Shown: positions 24,834 to 33,368 of the stretch, piece after piece
How positions within the stretch are numbered: position 1 is the stretch's first letter
How the letters are laid out: every line of letters starts with the position of its first letter
NCBI GenBank assembly: GCA_031548435.1
Contig: JAVBRA010000018.1
Location: 1 to 48,455 of the forward strand
DNA length: 48,455 nucleotides
Direction: 5' to 3'
DNA from: JAVBRA01 sp031548435
Lineage (GTDB): Bacteria; Bacteroidota; Bacteroidia; Bacteroidales; Rikenellaceae
The notes under the pieces: model-generated
What the model saw: only the letters and a program-made list of their open reading frames with translations
The model's database searches: none
What the model was told of the DNA's origin: nothing
Position numbers and translations under genes: made by a program

Positions 24834-25793
24834 CTATTTCGACAACTCTTCGATGCGCTTCTTGGCGGCAGCCGCATTGGTACCGGCAACCACTTTGCGA
24901 TAGGCCTCAATGGCTTTTTCGACGTTGTTTTTGTTGTCATAAGCACTCCCCAGCAGCATATAAATATTCGAACGGGCGGCAGCATCGCTCTGGGCGGCGG
25001 CGGCCTTGGCCGAGTAGCCGATCACCGTGTCGTAGTTGCGGGCGTTATTGGCCGCCTGCACCAGCAGGGTGTAGATTTCGGGGGTATCGAGGCTGTCGCG
25101 TTCCGAGATGCCGGCGTACTTTTCCAGCGCTTCAAGGTCTTTGTTTTTGGCGCTTTCAGAGGCGGCAAAGGTGATGTAGGTCCCCAGATCCTTACGGGCA
25201 TCGGCTTTCGGCTTCACGAAACGTCCGTGCGGATCGTCGATGTTGAGGATCGACTCATAGGCTTCAATGGCTTTGTCCATATTGCCCATCTCGCCGTAGC
25301 ACTTGGCCATGTTCACCGACAGGTCGGTATTGCGCGGGTCGTACTCTTTCCCTTTCTCGAAAGCGGCAATCGCTTCGGTGAAATTCTTGTCGTTGAAATA
25401 GCCGATGCCTTCGTACAGATACACCTTCGACATCCAGTCCTTGGCCTTGTTGGCCGCACGTCCGTCCCCATAGGTCATGTCGGTTTCAATAGCTTTGCCC
25501 AAATAATCTTTAGCCATGGTGTAATCTTTGGCTCCGGCGGCGGCAACCCCCGCATTGATGGCCACAACCGGCATCAGGCTTCGGGCCTGCGCCAGGGCTC
25601 CTGCATCGTCCGTTTCAGTGGCAAGCGTTTCGATCTCGACCAAAGCGGCGTAAGCGTCGCCGTATTTCTTTTCAGCATTGAACTTTTCGAATTTAGCACC
25701 AGCGGCCTGAATCGTATTTCCTTCCTGGGCGCATACGCCTCCCGCCATCAGCATCCCGCACAAAGCCAGTGCGGCAATCTTAACTCTTTTCAT
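24834..25793 (-). CDS. Exported tetratricopeptide-repeat protein
   Basis: A 319-residue protein with a signal peptide (MKRVKIAALALCGMLMAGGVCAQ). At least two canonical TPR units are seen (VYLYEGIGYFNDKNFTEAIAAFEKGKEYDPRNTD and VNMAKCYGEMGNMDKAIEAYESIL), and a C-terminal one, IYMLLGSAYDNKNNVEKAIEAYRKVV. It is probably periplasmic and involved in protein binding. The N-terminal region is Ala-rich and helical. Function is unknown. It is monocistronic, 70 bases from tadA, which has the same orientation. Confidence 0.85.
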   Translation of the reverse strand: MKRVKIAALALCGMLMAGGVCAQEGNTIQAAGAKFEKFNAEKKYGDAYAALVEIETLATETDDAGALAQARSLMPVVAINAGVAAAGAKDYTMAKDYLGKAIETDMTYGDGRAANKAKDWMSKVYLYEGIGYFNDKNFTEAIAAFEKGKEYDPRNTDLSVNMAKCYGEMGNMDKAIEAYESILNIDDPHGRFVKPKADARKDLGTYITFAASESAKNKDLEALEKYAGISERDSLDTPEIYTLLVQAANNARNYDTVIGYSAKAAAAQSDAAARSNIYMLLGSAYDNKNNVEKAIEAYRKVVAGTNAAAAKKRIEELSK

Positions 25794-25864
25794 AACGTAA
25801 GTCTGGTTTTTAAAATTTAATGGTTACAAAAATAGGCATTTTTCTTTGTCGGCCAAACAATTTC

Positions 25865-26323
25865 TCATGGTTTCGTTCTCAGGGAGACAAAAAACCCCGC
25901 CAGCAACTCTTCGTTCCGGCGGGCCACCTCACCCTCCATTTCTTTAATAACGGTGCGCGGGTGCATAATCGTATGAGAAACGCAGCGATAACCCCTTTTC
26001 GGATCGGCGGCGGCGAACACCACCCGCCCCAGTTGGGCCCACGCGCACGCCCCTGCACACATCACACACGGCTCCAAGGTAACATACAACGTACAATCGG
26101 TCAGATACTTTCCCCCTGATGCAGCGGTGGCCGCCGTAATGGCCTGCATCTCGGCATGGGCCGTGGGATCGCCCAACGCCTCGGTCAGATTATGCGCCCG
26201 GGCCACGATGCGCCCTCCCGACACCACCACCGCCCCTACCGGCACCTCGCCCCGCTCCAGTGCCCTGAGGGCCTCGGCATGGGCAGCGGCCATAAAAAAA
26301 TTGTCGTCGCGTTGTTCCTGCAT
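25865..26323 (-). CDS. tadA: tRNA-specific adenosine deaminase
   Basis: Converts A34 of tRNA-Arg(ACG) to inosine. It is 152 residues of the cytidine-deaminase fold, with H56-A-E58 (zinc ligand and proton shuttle) and C86/C89 in PCVMC as the other zinc ligands. The downstream FAAADPKRG segment is typical of TadA. The length is normal for the family. It is followed by the TPR gene after 71 bases on the same strand. Confidence 0.92.
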   Translation of the reverse strand: MQEQRDDNFFMAAAHAEALRALERGEVPVGAVVVSGGRIVARAHNLTEALGDPTAHAEMQAITAATAASGGKYLTDCTLYVTLEPCVMCAGACAWAQLGRVVFAAADPKRGYRCVSHTIMHPRTVIKEMEGEVARRNEELLAGFFVSLRTKP

Positions 26324-26465
26324 ACGTTTAAGTCATTGACTGTTATAATACGATAATTCCTGCAACAGCAACCCCTCGCTTTCGTTCCGGGATGTGCGGG
26401 AAAGGGCTTTACCGTACGAAAATCATCATTATAAAATACACAACCGATTTTAATCAGTTTCTTAC

Positions 26466-26473
26466 TATCTTTG
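26466..26473 (+). promoter_or_regulatory. -7 box of aspS
   Basis: TATCTTTG, a full TAnnTTTG match, 29 bases before the aspS ATG. No clear -33 TTTG is found. Confidence 0.55.
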
Positions 26474-26502
26474 AAGCTTCAAAGTTCAAAATTAATAAAA
26501 TT

Positions 26503-28257
26503 ATGTACAGGAAACATACCTGCGGCCAATTAAGGCAGTCAGACACAGACAAACAGACGACCCTCGCCGGATGGGTGCAGAAAGTGCGCAACCTCGGTGC
26601 GATGACCTTCATAGACCTCCGCGACCGTTACGGCATCACCCAACTGGTGGTGGACGAAACGGCCTCCGACGCCGTCAAAAAGATAGCCGGCGAGCTGGGG
26701 CGAGAATTCGTGATCCAGGCCACCGGCAAGGTGGTCGAACGCTCGTCGAAAAACCCGAAAATGGAAACCGGAGATATCGAAGTGATTGTCAGCGAAATGA
26801 TAATCCTCAATGCCGCCGATACGCCTCCGTTCACCATCGAAGACCACTCGGACGGCGGCGACGACCTGCGCATGAAATACCGTTACCTCGACCTGCGCCG
26901 CAATCCGCTCAAAAAAGCGATGATGCTGCGCCACCGCATGGCCCAGGAAACGCGCAAATTCTTAGATTCCAACGGGTTTATGGAAATAGAAACCCCCTAC
27001 CTCATCAAGTCCACACCCGAGGGTGCGCGCGACTTCGTGGTGCCCTCGCGCATGAACCCGGGGCAATTTTACGCCTTGCCGCAGTCTCCCCAAACGTTCA
27101 AGCAATTGCTGATGGTGTCGGGCTACGACCGCTATTTCCAGATCGTGCGCTGCTTCCGCGACGAAGACCTGCGCGCCGACCGCCAGCCCGAATTCACCCA
27201 GATCGACTGCGAGATGGCCTTCGTCGACCAGGACGACGTGCTGTCAACCTTCGAGCAGATGGCAAAAACCATGTTCGGCAACGTATTGGGCGTGGAGTTT
27301 GCCGGGGCGTTCCCCCGCATGAGCTACGCCGAGGCGATGGAAAAATACGGCTCGGACAAACCCGACATCCGCTTCGGCATGACTTTTAGCCCCTTGGAAA
27401 ATCTCGTTAAAGGGCGTGGTTTTCCGGTGTTCGACTCGGCCGAATACGTGGGCGGTATCTGCGCCGAAGGGTGCGCCGCGTACACCCGCAAGCAGATCGA
27501 TGAACTGACCGATTTCGTGAAACGCCCGCAGATCGGGGCCTCGGGGCTGGTCTACATCCGCCACGAAGCCGACGGGTCGTTCAAATCGAGCGTCGACAAG
27601 TTCTACACTCCCGACGACCTGCGAGCCATCGGCACTGCGACGGGCTCCAAGCCCGGCGACCTGATCCTGATCCTGGCCGGTGCCAAACGCAAAACCCTCT
27701 CGGCCCTGGGCGAGCTGCGCCTGGAGATGGGCAAACGGCTGGGACTGCGCAACAAAGACACCTTCGCCCCGATGTGGGTGGTCGACTTTCCGCTGCTGGA
27801 ATGGGACGAGGAGTCGGGCCGTTTCTTCGCCATGCACCACCCGTTCACCTCCCCGAAAAAAGAGGACGTCGCCCTGCTCGACACCGACCCCGGAAAAGTA
27901 CGCGCCAACGCCTATGACTTTGTGGTCAACGGCGTGGAGATCGGCGGCGGCTCGATCCGTATTCACGATTCGGGCCTGCAACACAAAATGTTCGGGCTGC
28001 TGGGCTTCACCCCCGAAGAGGCGCAGGCGCAGTTCGGCTTCCTGCTCGACGCATTCAGATACGGAGCGCCCCCCCACGGCGGCATTGCCTTCGGTTTCGA
28101 CCGCTTCTGCTCGCTGTTCGGCGGCTCGGACTCCATCCGCGACTACATCGCGTTCCCGAAAAACAACGCCGGACGCGACGTCATGATCGACTCCCCCTCC
28201 CCCATCGCACCCGCCCAACTCGACGAGTTGCAGATCGCGCTGGATCTGAAAGAGTAA
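26503..28257 (+). CDS. aspS: Aspartyl-tRNA synthetase
   Basis: Class II synthetase charging tRNA-Asp. It is 584 residues, the bacterial long form with an N-terminal OB-fold anticodon-binding domain (LAGWVQKVRNLGAMTFIDLRDRYG), motif 2 FRDEDLRADRQPEFTQID, a GAD-type insertion domain in the middle, and motif 3 GIAFGFDRFCSLFGG near the C terminus. MYRKHTCGQLR is the family start; the in-frame upstream part contains the promoter. It cannot be judged from sequence alone whether it also charges tRNA-Asn. Confidence 0.97.
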   Translation: MYRKHTCGQLRQSDTDKQTTLAGWVQKVRNLGAMTFIDLRDRYGITQLVVDETASDAVKKIAGELGREFVIQATGKVVERSSKNPKMETGDIEVIVSEMIILNAADTPPFTIEDHSDGGDDLRMKYRYLDLRRNPLKKAMMLRHRMAQETRKFLDSNGFMEIETPYLIKSTPEGARDFVVPSRMNPGQFYALPQSPQTFKQLLMVSGYDRYFQIVRCFRDEDLRADRQPEFTQIDCEMAFVDQDDVLSTFEQMAKTMFGNVLGVEFAGAFPRMSYAEAMEKYGSDKPDIRFGMTFSPLENLVKGRGFPVFDSAEYVGGICAEGCAAYTRKQIDELTDFVKRPQIGASGLVYIRHEADGSFKSSVDKFYTPDDLRAIGTATGSKPGDLILILAGAKRKTLSALGELRLEMGKRLGLRNKDTFAPMWVVDFPLLEWDEESGRFFAMHHPFTSPKKEDVALLDTDPGKVRANAYDFVVNGVEIGGGSIRIHDSGLQHKMFGLLGFTPEEAQAQFGFLLDAFRYGAPPHGGIAFGFDRFCSLFGGSDSIRDYIAFPKNNAGRDVMIDSPSPIAPAQLDELQIALDLKE

Positions 28258-28300
28258 ATGCTCCCGAGACTTGATCTGATTTTTTTTTGAAAAAAAGTTC

Positions 28301-28517
28301 AACCAAAAACTCTTGGGAAAAACTTCGTTTTTCGTAATCTGATCTGTACTTCGATTTAACATATCTTCAACGGCAAGTCCCCGCCCCAAACGACAACATC
28401 ACTGATGTTAAGTCGCTTTGGGGCGGGGACTTGCCGTTGAAGATATGCTGGGCCGAGAACAAGTCGGTCGGAGATACGCAGTATCTCCGAAAAGTTTTTG
28501 GTTAAGCTTTTTCCCAA
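28301..28517. repeat. Long palindromic element with a 31-bp perfect hairpin
   Basis: Arms 28360-28390 and 28417-28447 are perfectly complementary over 31 bases, and the 26 bases between them fold further (AACATCA-c-TGATGTT). A second hairpin (CGGAGATAC-gca-GTATCTCCG, 28469-28489) follows. Outer pieces also pair: AACCAAAAACT (28301-28311) with 28493-28503, and TTGGGAAAAA with TTTTTCCCAA at 28508-28517, though their order is not that of a simple inverted repeat. No coding capacity. It fits a MITE or REP-like dispersed element between aspS and the SGNH hydrolase gene; it may also act as a terminator for both. Confidence 0.75.
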
Positions 28518-28543
28518 AAGCTTAGAACGAGTACCGGCGGCGC

Positions 28544-29203
28544 CTACTCTTTCACATAGGGCGCAACGGTATCCCGCCAGAGTATGTAGCCGGGGCCGAG
28601 CAGATGGAGGCCGTCGTTGGTGTATTCCGGTTTGAGTTTTCCGTCGGCGTCGCTGAACGGGGTGTGGAGATCGATGTAGAGTGTCCCGGTTTCGGCCGCC
28701 AGCTTCACCAGCAGATTGTTTACCCGGACGATCTCAGCTCCGCGCAAGGTATGGTCGCGGAACATCCCGAATGCGTCGTTGACCGGCAGCACGCTTTGGA
28801 GATAGATCTTCGTGCGGGGCGATTTCGATTTGATTTTCAGAACAATGCGACGAATATTCGCCGCAATGGTGTCGGGCGATAAGCCTCGGGCGATGTCGTT
28901 CACCCCGATCATCAGAAATATTTTGGCCGGACGTCCGGCAACAATCGGATCGAGCCGGTCGTAAACCCCTTGCGAGATGTCGCCGCTGATGCCGCGGTTC
29001 TTGACGCGTGCGTCGCCGAACAGTTCACACCATTCGCCGCCATTGGTGATGCTGTTGCCCAGGAAGACGATATCGCTCGCACTGGCAGGCAGCGCTTCGA
29101 ACAGGCTGGCGCGCTGGTAATAGAACGTGGAATAGTTGCGCTGCTGCGCGTGGGAGGCCCCCGACACAATGAGGGCGAGGGACAGGATCAGTATCTTTTT
29201 CAT
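28544..29203 (-). CDS. Secreted SGNH/GDSL-family hydrolase
   Basis: A 219-residue protein with signal peptide MKKILILSLALIVSGASHAQ. The SGNH blocks are visible: block I FLGNSITNGG (nucleophile S51), block II Gly in NRGISGD, block III GVNDIARG (Asn), and block V DGLHL (D197, H200). This is the esterase/acetylhydrolase type that removes acetyl or acyl groups from glycans or lipids, probably in the periplasm. The substrate cannot be told. It is monocistronic, next to the large palindromic element. Confidence 0.88.
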   Translation of the reverse strand: MKKILILSLALIVSGASHAQQRNYSTFYYQRASLFEALPASASDIVFLGNSITNGGEWCELFGDARVKNRGISGDISQGVYDRLDPIVAGRPAKIFLMIGVNDIARGLSPDTIAANIRRIVLKIKSKSPRTKIYLQSVLPVNDAFGMFRDHTLRGAEIVRVNNLLVKLAAETGTLYIDLHTPFSDADGKLKPEYTNDGLHLLGPGYILWRDTVAPYVKE

Positions 29204-29304
29204 GGTTCGATTATTTCGTTTAGGGGATACACCGGAACGTCATGTGTGGCACAGAAAAGCGGAGTAAAAAAAGATGGATTAGTTTCGTTTGCCGGCGTGG
29301 CCAT

Positions 29305-29400
29305 CTTTTTGTCATTGCCCAAAAAGTTGCCGAAAAGGCTACGGGCCCGATGAAATTTCCGATGAAGGTTTCCGGAACCCGCACAAGTGCCCCTGAAACC
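29305..29400 (-). repeat. Interspersed repeat, second copy
   Basis: Matches the element at the contig start (TCATTGCCCAAAAAG, then AAAAGGCT and GAAATTT blocks) but without the 220-base insertion. It lies in the 280-base gap between the SGNH hydrolase and lepA. No gene is seen in this gap. Confidence 0.5.
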
Positions 29401-29486
29401 GGCTATCCCGATGTAGCAGGGCGGGCGTTGCGTTTCTTGATCTTGCTCCCTTTCTCCTGATGAAAGAGGAACAGAACCCAAAGCAC

Positions 29487-31274
29487 CTAATCCATCTTGA
29501 GCACAGCCAGGAACGCCTGCTGCGGCACCTCGACGTTGCCCACCTGGCGCATGCGCTTCTTGCCCTTCTTTTGCTTTTCGAGCAGTTTGCGCTTGCGGCT
29601 GATGTCGCCGCCATAACACTTGGCCGTTACGTCTTTACGCAGGGCTTTGATGGTCTCGCGGGCGATGATTTTGGCCCCGATGGCCGCCTGGATGGCAATG
29701 TCGAACTGCTGGCGCGGGATCAATTCCTTGAGCTTTTCACACATCTTGCGCCCGAAATTGTAGGCGTGATCCTGGTAAATGAGCGACGACAGGGCGTCGA
29801 CCTGCTCGCCATTGAGCAGGATGTCGAGTTTGGCCAACTTCGACTCTTTATAGCCTGTGGTGTGATAGTCGAACGAGGCATACCCGCGCGAGATGCTTTT
29901 GAGCTTGTCGTAGAAGTCGAACACAATCTCCGACAGCGGCATTTCGAAGTTCACCTCCACGCGGTCGGTTGTAAGGAACACCTGGTTTTTGAGTTCGCCG
30001 CGCTTGTCGATGCACAGCTTCATGACAGCGCCCAGGTAGTCGGTTTTGGTGATTACCTGCGCGTTGATGTAGGGTTCTTCGATGTAGTCGATGAGGGTGG
30101 GTTCGGGCAGGCCCGAGGGGTTGTGCACATCGAGGGTTTCGCCCTGGGTGGTGTGCACTTTGTACGACACGTTGGGCACGGTGGTGATGACATCCATGTC
30201 GAACTCGCGGTAGAGGCGCTCCTGAATGATCTCCATGTGCAGCAGCCCCAGGAATCCGCAACGGAACCCGAATCCCAACGCCAGCGACGACTCGGGCTCG
30301 AACGTCAGCGAGGCGTCGTTGAGCTGGAGTTTTTCGATGGAAGCCCTCAGATCTTCGTATTCGTCGGTGTCGACCGGATAGAGGCCCGCGAACACCATCG
30401 GCTTCACATCCTCGAAACCGGCGATGGCCGACGAACAGGGACAGGCGACGTGGGTGATGGTGTCGCCCACCTTCACCTCCGACGAGGTCTTGATCCCCGA
30501 AATGATATACCCCACGTCGCCGGCACGGATCTCGTCGCGCGGCGACATTTTGAGTTTGAGTACCCCGATTTCATCGGCGGCGTATTCATGGCCGCTGTTG
30601 ACGAATTTCACCTTGTCGCCCTTGCGGATGGTGCCGTTGAAGACGCGGAAATAGGCGATGATGCCGCGGAACGAGTTGAAGATCGAGTCGAAGATCAACG
30701 CCTGCAACGGCCCGCCTTCGTCGCCTTTGGGAGCGGGAATGCGCTCGACGATCGCTTCCAGGATTTCGTCCACGCCGACGCCCGTCTTGCCCGAGGCGGC
30801 AAGGATCTCCTCGCGTTTGCATCCCAGCAGGTCGACGATCTGGTCTTTCACCTCGTCGACCATTGCCGCGTCCATGTCCACCTTGTTGACAACGGGAATG
30901 ATCTCCAGATCATGGTCGAGCGCCAGATAGAGGTTCGAGATGGTCTGCGCCTGGATGCCCTGCGTGGCGTCGACGATCAGCAGGGCCCCCTCGCACGAGG
31001 CGATGGCCCGCGACACCTCGTACGAGAAGTCGACGTGGCCCGGGGTATCGATCAGGTTCAGAATGTATTTTTCGTTGCCGCGCATATACTCCATTTGGAT
31101 GGCGTGGCTCTTGATGGTGATGCCCTTTTCGCGTTCGAGGTCCATGCTGTCGAGCACCTGGGCCTGGAGTTCGCGCTCGGACACGGTTTTGGTGCTTTCC
31201 AGCAGACGGTCGGCCAGCGTGCTCTTGCCGTGGTCTATGTGGGCTATGATACAGAAGTTGCGGATGTTGTTCAT
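29487..31274 (-). CDS. lepA: Elongation factor 4 (LepA)
   Basis: Translational GTPase that affects ribosome function, proposed to back-translocate stalled ribosomes or help 30S biogenesis. It is 595 residues with G1 AHIDHGKST, the switch region EREKGITIKS, G3 DTPGH and G4 NKVD, EF-G-like domains, and the LepA-specific C-terminal domain with its basic tail (KRKLLEKQKKGKKRMRQVG). MNNIRNFCIIAHIDHG at 31274 is the family start. A TATCTTTG -7 box (minus strand, 31298-31305) lies about 25 bases upstream and excludes the longer frame. Confidence 0.97.
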   Translation of the reverse strand: MNNIRNFCIIAHIDHGKSTLADRLLESTKTVSERELQAQVLDSMDLEREKGITIKSHAIQMEYMRGNEKYILNLIDTPGHVDFSYEVSRAIASCEGALLIVDATQGIQAQTISNLYLALDHDLEIIPVVNKVDMDAAMVDEVKDQIVDLLGCKREEILAASGKTGVGVDEILEAIVERIPAPKGDEGGPLQALIFDSIFNSFRGIIAYFRVFNGTIRKGDKVKFVNSGHEYAADEIGVLKLKMSPRDEIRAGDVGYIISGIKTSSEVKVGDTITHVACPCSSAIAGFEDVKPMVFAGLYPVDTDEYEDLRASIEKLQLNDASLTFEPESSLALGFGFRCGFLGLLHMEIIQERLYREFDMDVITTVPNVSYKVHTTQGETLDVHNPSGLPEPTLIDYIEEPYINAQVITKTDYLGAVMKLCIDKRGELKNQVFLTTDRVEVNFEMPLSEIVFDFYDKLKSISRGYASFDYHTTGYKESKLAKLDILLNGEQVDALSSLIYQDHAYNFGRKMCEKLKELIPRQQFDIAIQAAIGAKIIARETIKALRKDVTAKCYGGDISRKRKLLEKQKKGKKRMRQVGNVEVPQQAFLAVLKMD

Positions 31275-31377
31275 CGGTGGTTCTTGCTTTTGAGCGACAA
31301 AGATAGCAAAAAGTGCCGGACAGAGCTCGGAAGCACCGATTTTTACCCTGACTATCGGAAAAGGAACCTGCAACCGG

Positions 31378-31510
31378 CCTGGGGGCCGCTGAATTTACAA
31401 AGATGCTCTCCACGGACGTAATCCCGGGGAGTTCGATACTTTTTATGCGGGAAACCGAATGCATGGCCGTGGAAGCAGCCCGGACAACACCTGTGTTGCT
31501 GAAATCATTC
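31378..31510 (-). pseudogene. FISUMP cassette remnant, copy D (3' element plus degraded end)
   Basis: Bases 31378-31400 repeat exactly the 23-base 3' element of copy B, centred on GTAAATTC of the minus strand. Directly upstream on that strand a short reading (LNDFSNTGVVRAASTAM) loosely resembles the tail of the domain (MFTSVSVSPSASTERA), but the conserved FPVRC motif is lost and the spacing is shorter. The element is certain; a former domain end is tentative. The 300-base lepA-tsaB gap holds nothing else. Confidence 0.4.
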
Positions 31511-31577
31511 AAGATCGCACACAGCGCGACCTGTCAACAGGGGATAGTTCCTCCCGGGAACAAACGCGTTCGCGGCG

Positions 31578-32288
31578 CTAAAAATACTTTTTAATCGAGG
31601 GGGTGATCACGAAATCCTTGAGGTAGAACGGCTCGAAATAAGCCACGTCTTCAAACCGTCCGGCGGCGAACGCCTCTTGCGCCGGGGCGGCCAGCCCGCG
31701 GGCCGACGAGGCCACCTCGACATAACGCACATGAGACGACATCAATGTTTCGACACATTTGCGCGCCCCCGATCCGAAGATCACGAACTCGCCTTTTTGC
31801 CGGTATTCAAGAAAGCTCTCGGGCGTAACGATATGCGCTCCCGGCGAGTCGATGGCTTTTCCGCGGCCGTCGAACAGTTGGGCGTACACCTCCATGCGGC
31901 GGGCGTCGATCATGGGACAAAGCGTGGCCGTGTCGATCTGTTCGATGTCGAGGATGCCTGCGCGATAATCAGCCAGGGCCACCTGCACCATCGACTCAAG
32001 CGACCCCACGGCAATCAACGGAATACCCAGCGCATAGCACAGCCCCTTGGCCATCGACACCCCGATGCGCAATCCCGTGTACGACCCCGGGCCCTTGCCC
32101 ACGGCCACCGCGTCGAGGTCACCGGGAGCAAACTGCCCCTGGGCGAATACCTCTTCGATAAACAGCGCCAGCTTCGAGGCATGCTCGCGTCCGGCGCCGC
32201 TCTCGCGCAGGGATACCGGTTTGCCGCCCGAGGCGACAGCCACCGAACAGACGTCGCTGCCGGTTTCGATACACAGAATCGTTGCCAT
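31578..32288 (-). CDS. tsaB: tRNA t6A biosynthesis protein TsaB
   Basis: Partner of TsaD and TsaE in making threonylcarbamoyladenosine at A37 of ANN-decoding tRNAs. It is 236 residues of ASKHA fold with ILCIETGSDVCSVAVA at the start, REHASKLALFIEEVF, the hallmark GKGPGSYTGLRIGVSMAKGL (about 64-83), and MIDARRMEVYAQLFD. It ends in a YLKDFVITPS tail. It is presumably inactive alone. No tsaD or tsaE is adjacent. Confidence 0.94.
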   Translation of the reverse strand: MATILCIETGSDVCSVAVASGGKPVSLRESGAGREHASKLALFIEEVFAQGQFAPGDLDAVAVGKGPGSYTGLRIGVSMAKGLCYALGIPLIAVGSLESMVQVALADYRAGILDIEQIDTATLCPMIDARRMEVYAQLFDGRGKAIDSPGAHIVTPESFLEYRQKGEFVIFGSGARKCVETLMSSHVRYVEVASSARGLAAPAQEAFAAGRFEDVAYFEPFYLKDFVITPSIKKYF

Positions 32289-32417
32289 GTCGGTTAACGA
32301 GAAAAAGATTGTGCAAAATTAAAGGTTGGGGGCGCCTCCGCCATTACCGAAGGTCTTACCCCACGCGGGGATGTCCGGATGCGAAACACCCTGCCGATGC
32401 GAATTACGTTGCGCGCG

Positions 32418-32876
32418 TCAGAATACGAACCGGATGGTAAGGGCGGCGTCGCTCCAGCCAAAACCGTCGTGCCCCGCCAATTCGAGGTACGGTTTGTAGT
32501 CGACCGAAAAAGCCAGCGGCACACCCTGCACCCGGTATTCGATCCCCGCAATGCCGTCGATGCCGAAGCTGTTTTTAAACCCGTCGTCATCCTGCTTCCA
32601 GTTGCCGAAGTTAAGCCCGGCCCCATAGTAGAAATTCAGTCCGCTGACATTGAACGGAATGGTGCGTTCGTAAAGCCCCGTCACCCTGAACCCGCCTTTG
32701 GCGATGCCCACGATGGCCTCGACTCCGTTCGACGGATTGAAATTATACTTGACTGACGGGCCCATCCATGCGCCCAGACGGGCTCCCACGCCCCAGTTAT
32801 ACTCTTGCGCCGCCGCGGGCCTGGCCGCCAGGGCCGAGAGCAGCAGGGCCGCTCCGAAAACAATTTTCTTCATCAT
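32418..32876 (-). CDS. Small outer-membrane beta-barrel protein
   Basis: About 152 residues with a signal peptide (MMKKIVFGAALLLSALAARPAAAQ). The rest is alternating aromatic/glycine strand sequence (YNWGVGARLGAWMGPSVKYNF, GLNFYYGAGLNFGNW, FGIDGIAGIEYRVQGVPLAFSVDYKPYLEL) ending in a C-terminal phenylalanine (ALTIRFVF), as in outer-membrane barrels. It resembles small 8-stranded porin-like/opacity-type proteins. Function unknown. The in-frame extension to 32933 is rejected because the signal peptide fixes the start. Confidence 0.8.
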   Translation of the reverse strand: MMKKIVFGAALLLSALAARPAAAQEYNWGVGARLGAWMGPSVKYNFNPSNGVEAIVGIAKGGFRVTGLYERTIPFNVSGLNFYYGAGLNFGNWKQDDDGFKNSFGIDGIAGIEYRVQGVPLAFSVDYKPYLELAGHDGFGWSDAALTIRFVF

Positions 32877-33164
32877 CACGGATAGTCGTTTGAATGCAGG
32901 GCAAAGATAAGCACTCGTCCGCAATTTTCCCAACGAGACGGTCTATTCCGGCAATTTCACCGGGGCCGCCCCCATAACCGGGACACAAAAGCAGTGGTAT
33001 AAGCACCGCCAAAGTTGCACGAATTTCATGACCGGAATAATCAATAACAGCAATCCGGTTACCGACAAGTGCATTCGCATTCCAACGCAGAAGGCATTTA
33101 AGTGCCTGGAATCTTTAGTGATCGTACGGATGGAACAACCCCGGACAACATTTCCATCCGATTT
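32877..33164. other. Intergenic stretch without recognised gene
   Basis: Between the barrel gene start and the tRNA promoter. Frames are open on both strands but have no signals. Nothing is supported here. Confidence 0.5.
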
Positions 33165-33195
33165 TTTGGATTTCCGGCCAAAACCCGTACATTTG
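33165..33195 (+). promoter_or_regulatory. Promoter of the tRNA gene
   Basis: TTTG (33165-33168), 19 bases, TACATTTG (33188-33195): a full consensus match, with the predicted start about 50 bases before the tRNA. Confidence 0.65.
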
Positions 33196-33249
33196 TCCCC
33201 GCAATCGGCGCATTGTGGGGAGCATCCCCGCCGCACCGCAACAGTTGCA

Positions 33250-33327
33250 GGGCCCATAGCTCAGTTGGTTAGTAGCACCTGACTCATAATCAGGGGGTCA
33301 CAGGTTCAAGCCCTGTTGGGCCCACCA
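33250..33327 (+). tRNA. tRNA with CAU anticodon (Met elongator or Ile2)
   Basis: Acceptor GGGCCCA (33250-33256) pairs with TGGGCCC (33317-33323), then discriminator A and encoded CCA. The anticodon arm is CCTGA-CTCATAA-TCAGG with anticodon CAT at 33285-33287. The T arm is ACAGG-TTCAAGC-CCTGT. The D arm is odd: 5' GCTC faces TAGC instead of GAGC, with one extra base in GGTTAGTAGC. CAU could be elongator methionine, or isoleucine if C34 becomes lysidine; the GGGCCCA acceptor is reminiscent of Bacteroidetes genes annotated as Ile2. Confidence 0.92.
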
Positions 33328-33335
33328 TTAAACCA

Positions 33336-33368
33336 AGCACCTACGAAGTTCGCCGTAGGTGCTTTTTC
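33336..33368 (+). terminator. Terminator after the tRNA
   Basis: Stem AGCACCTACG / CGTAGGTGCT followed by a T5 run, 8 bases after the CCA end. Confidence 0.85.

Noticed and set aside
28360..28447. The large hairpin as a CRISPR repeat or attC site
   Set aside because: It is a single copy in the window with no spacers, no cas or integrase gene, and a near-perfect stem unlike an attC.
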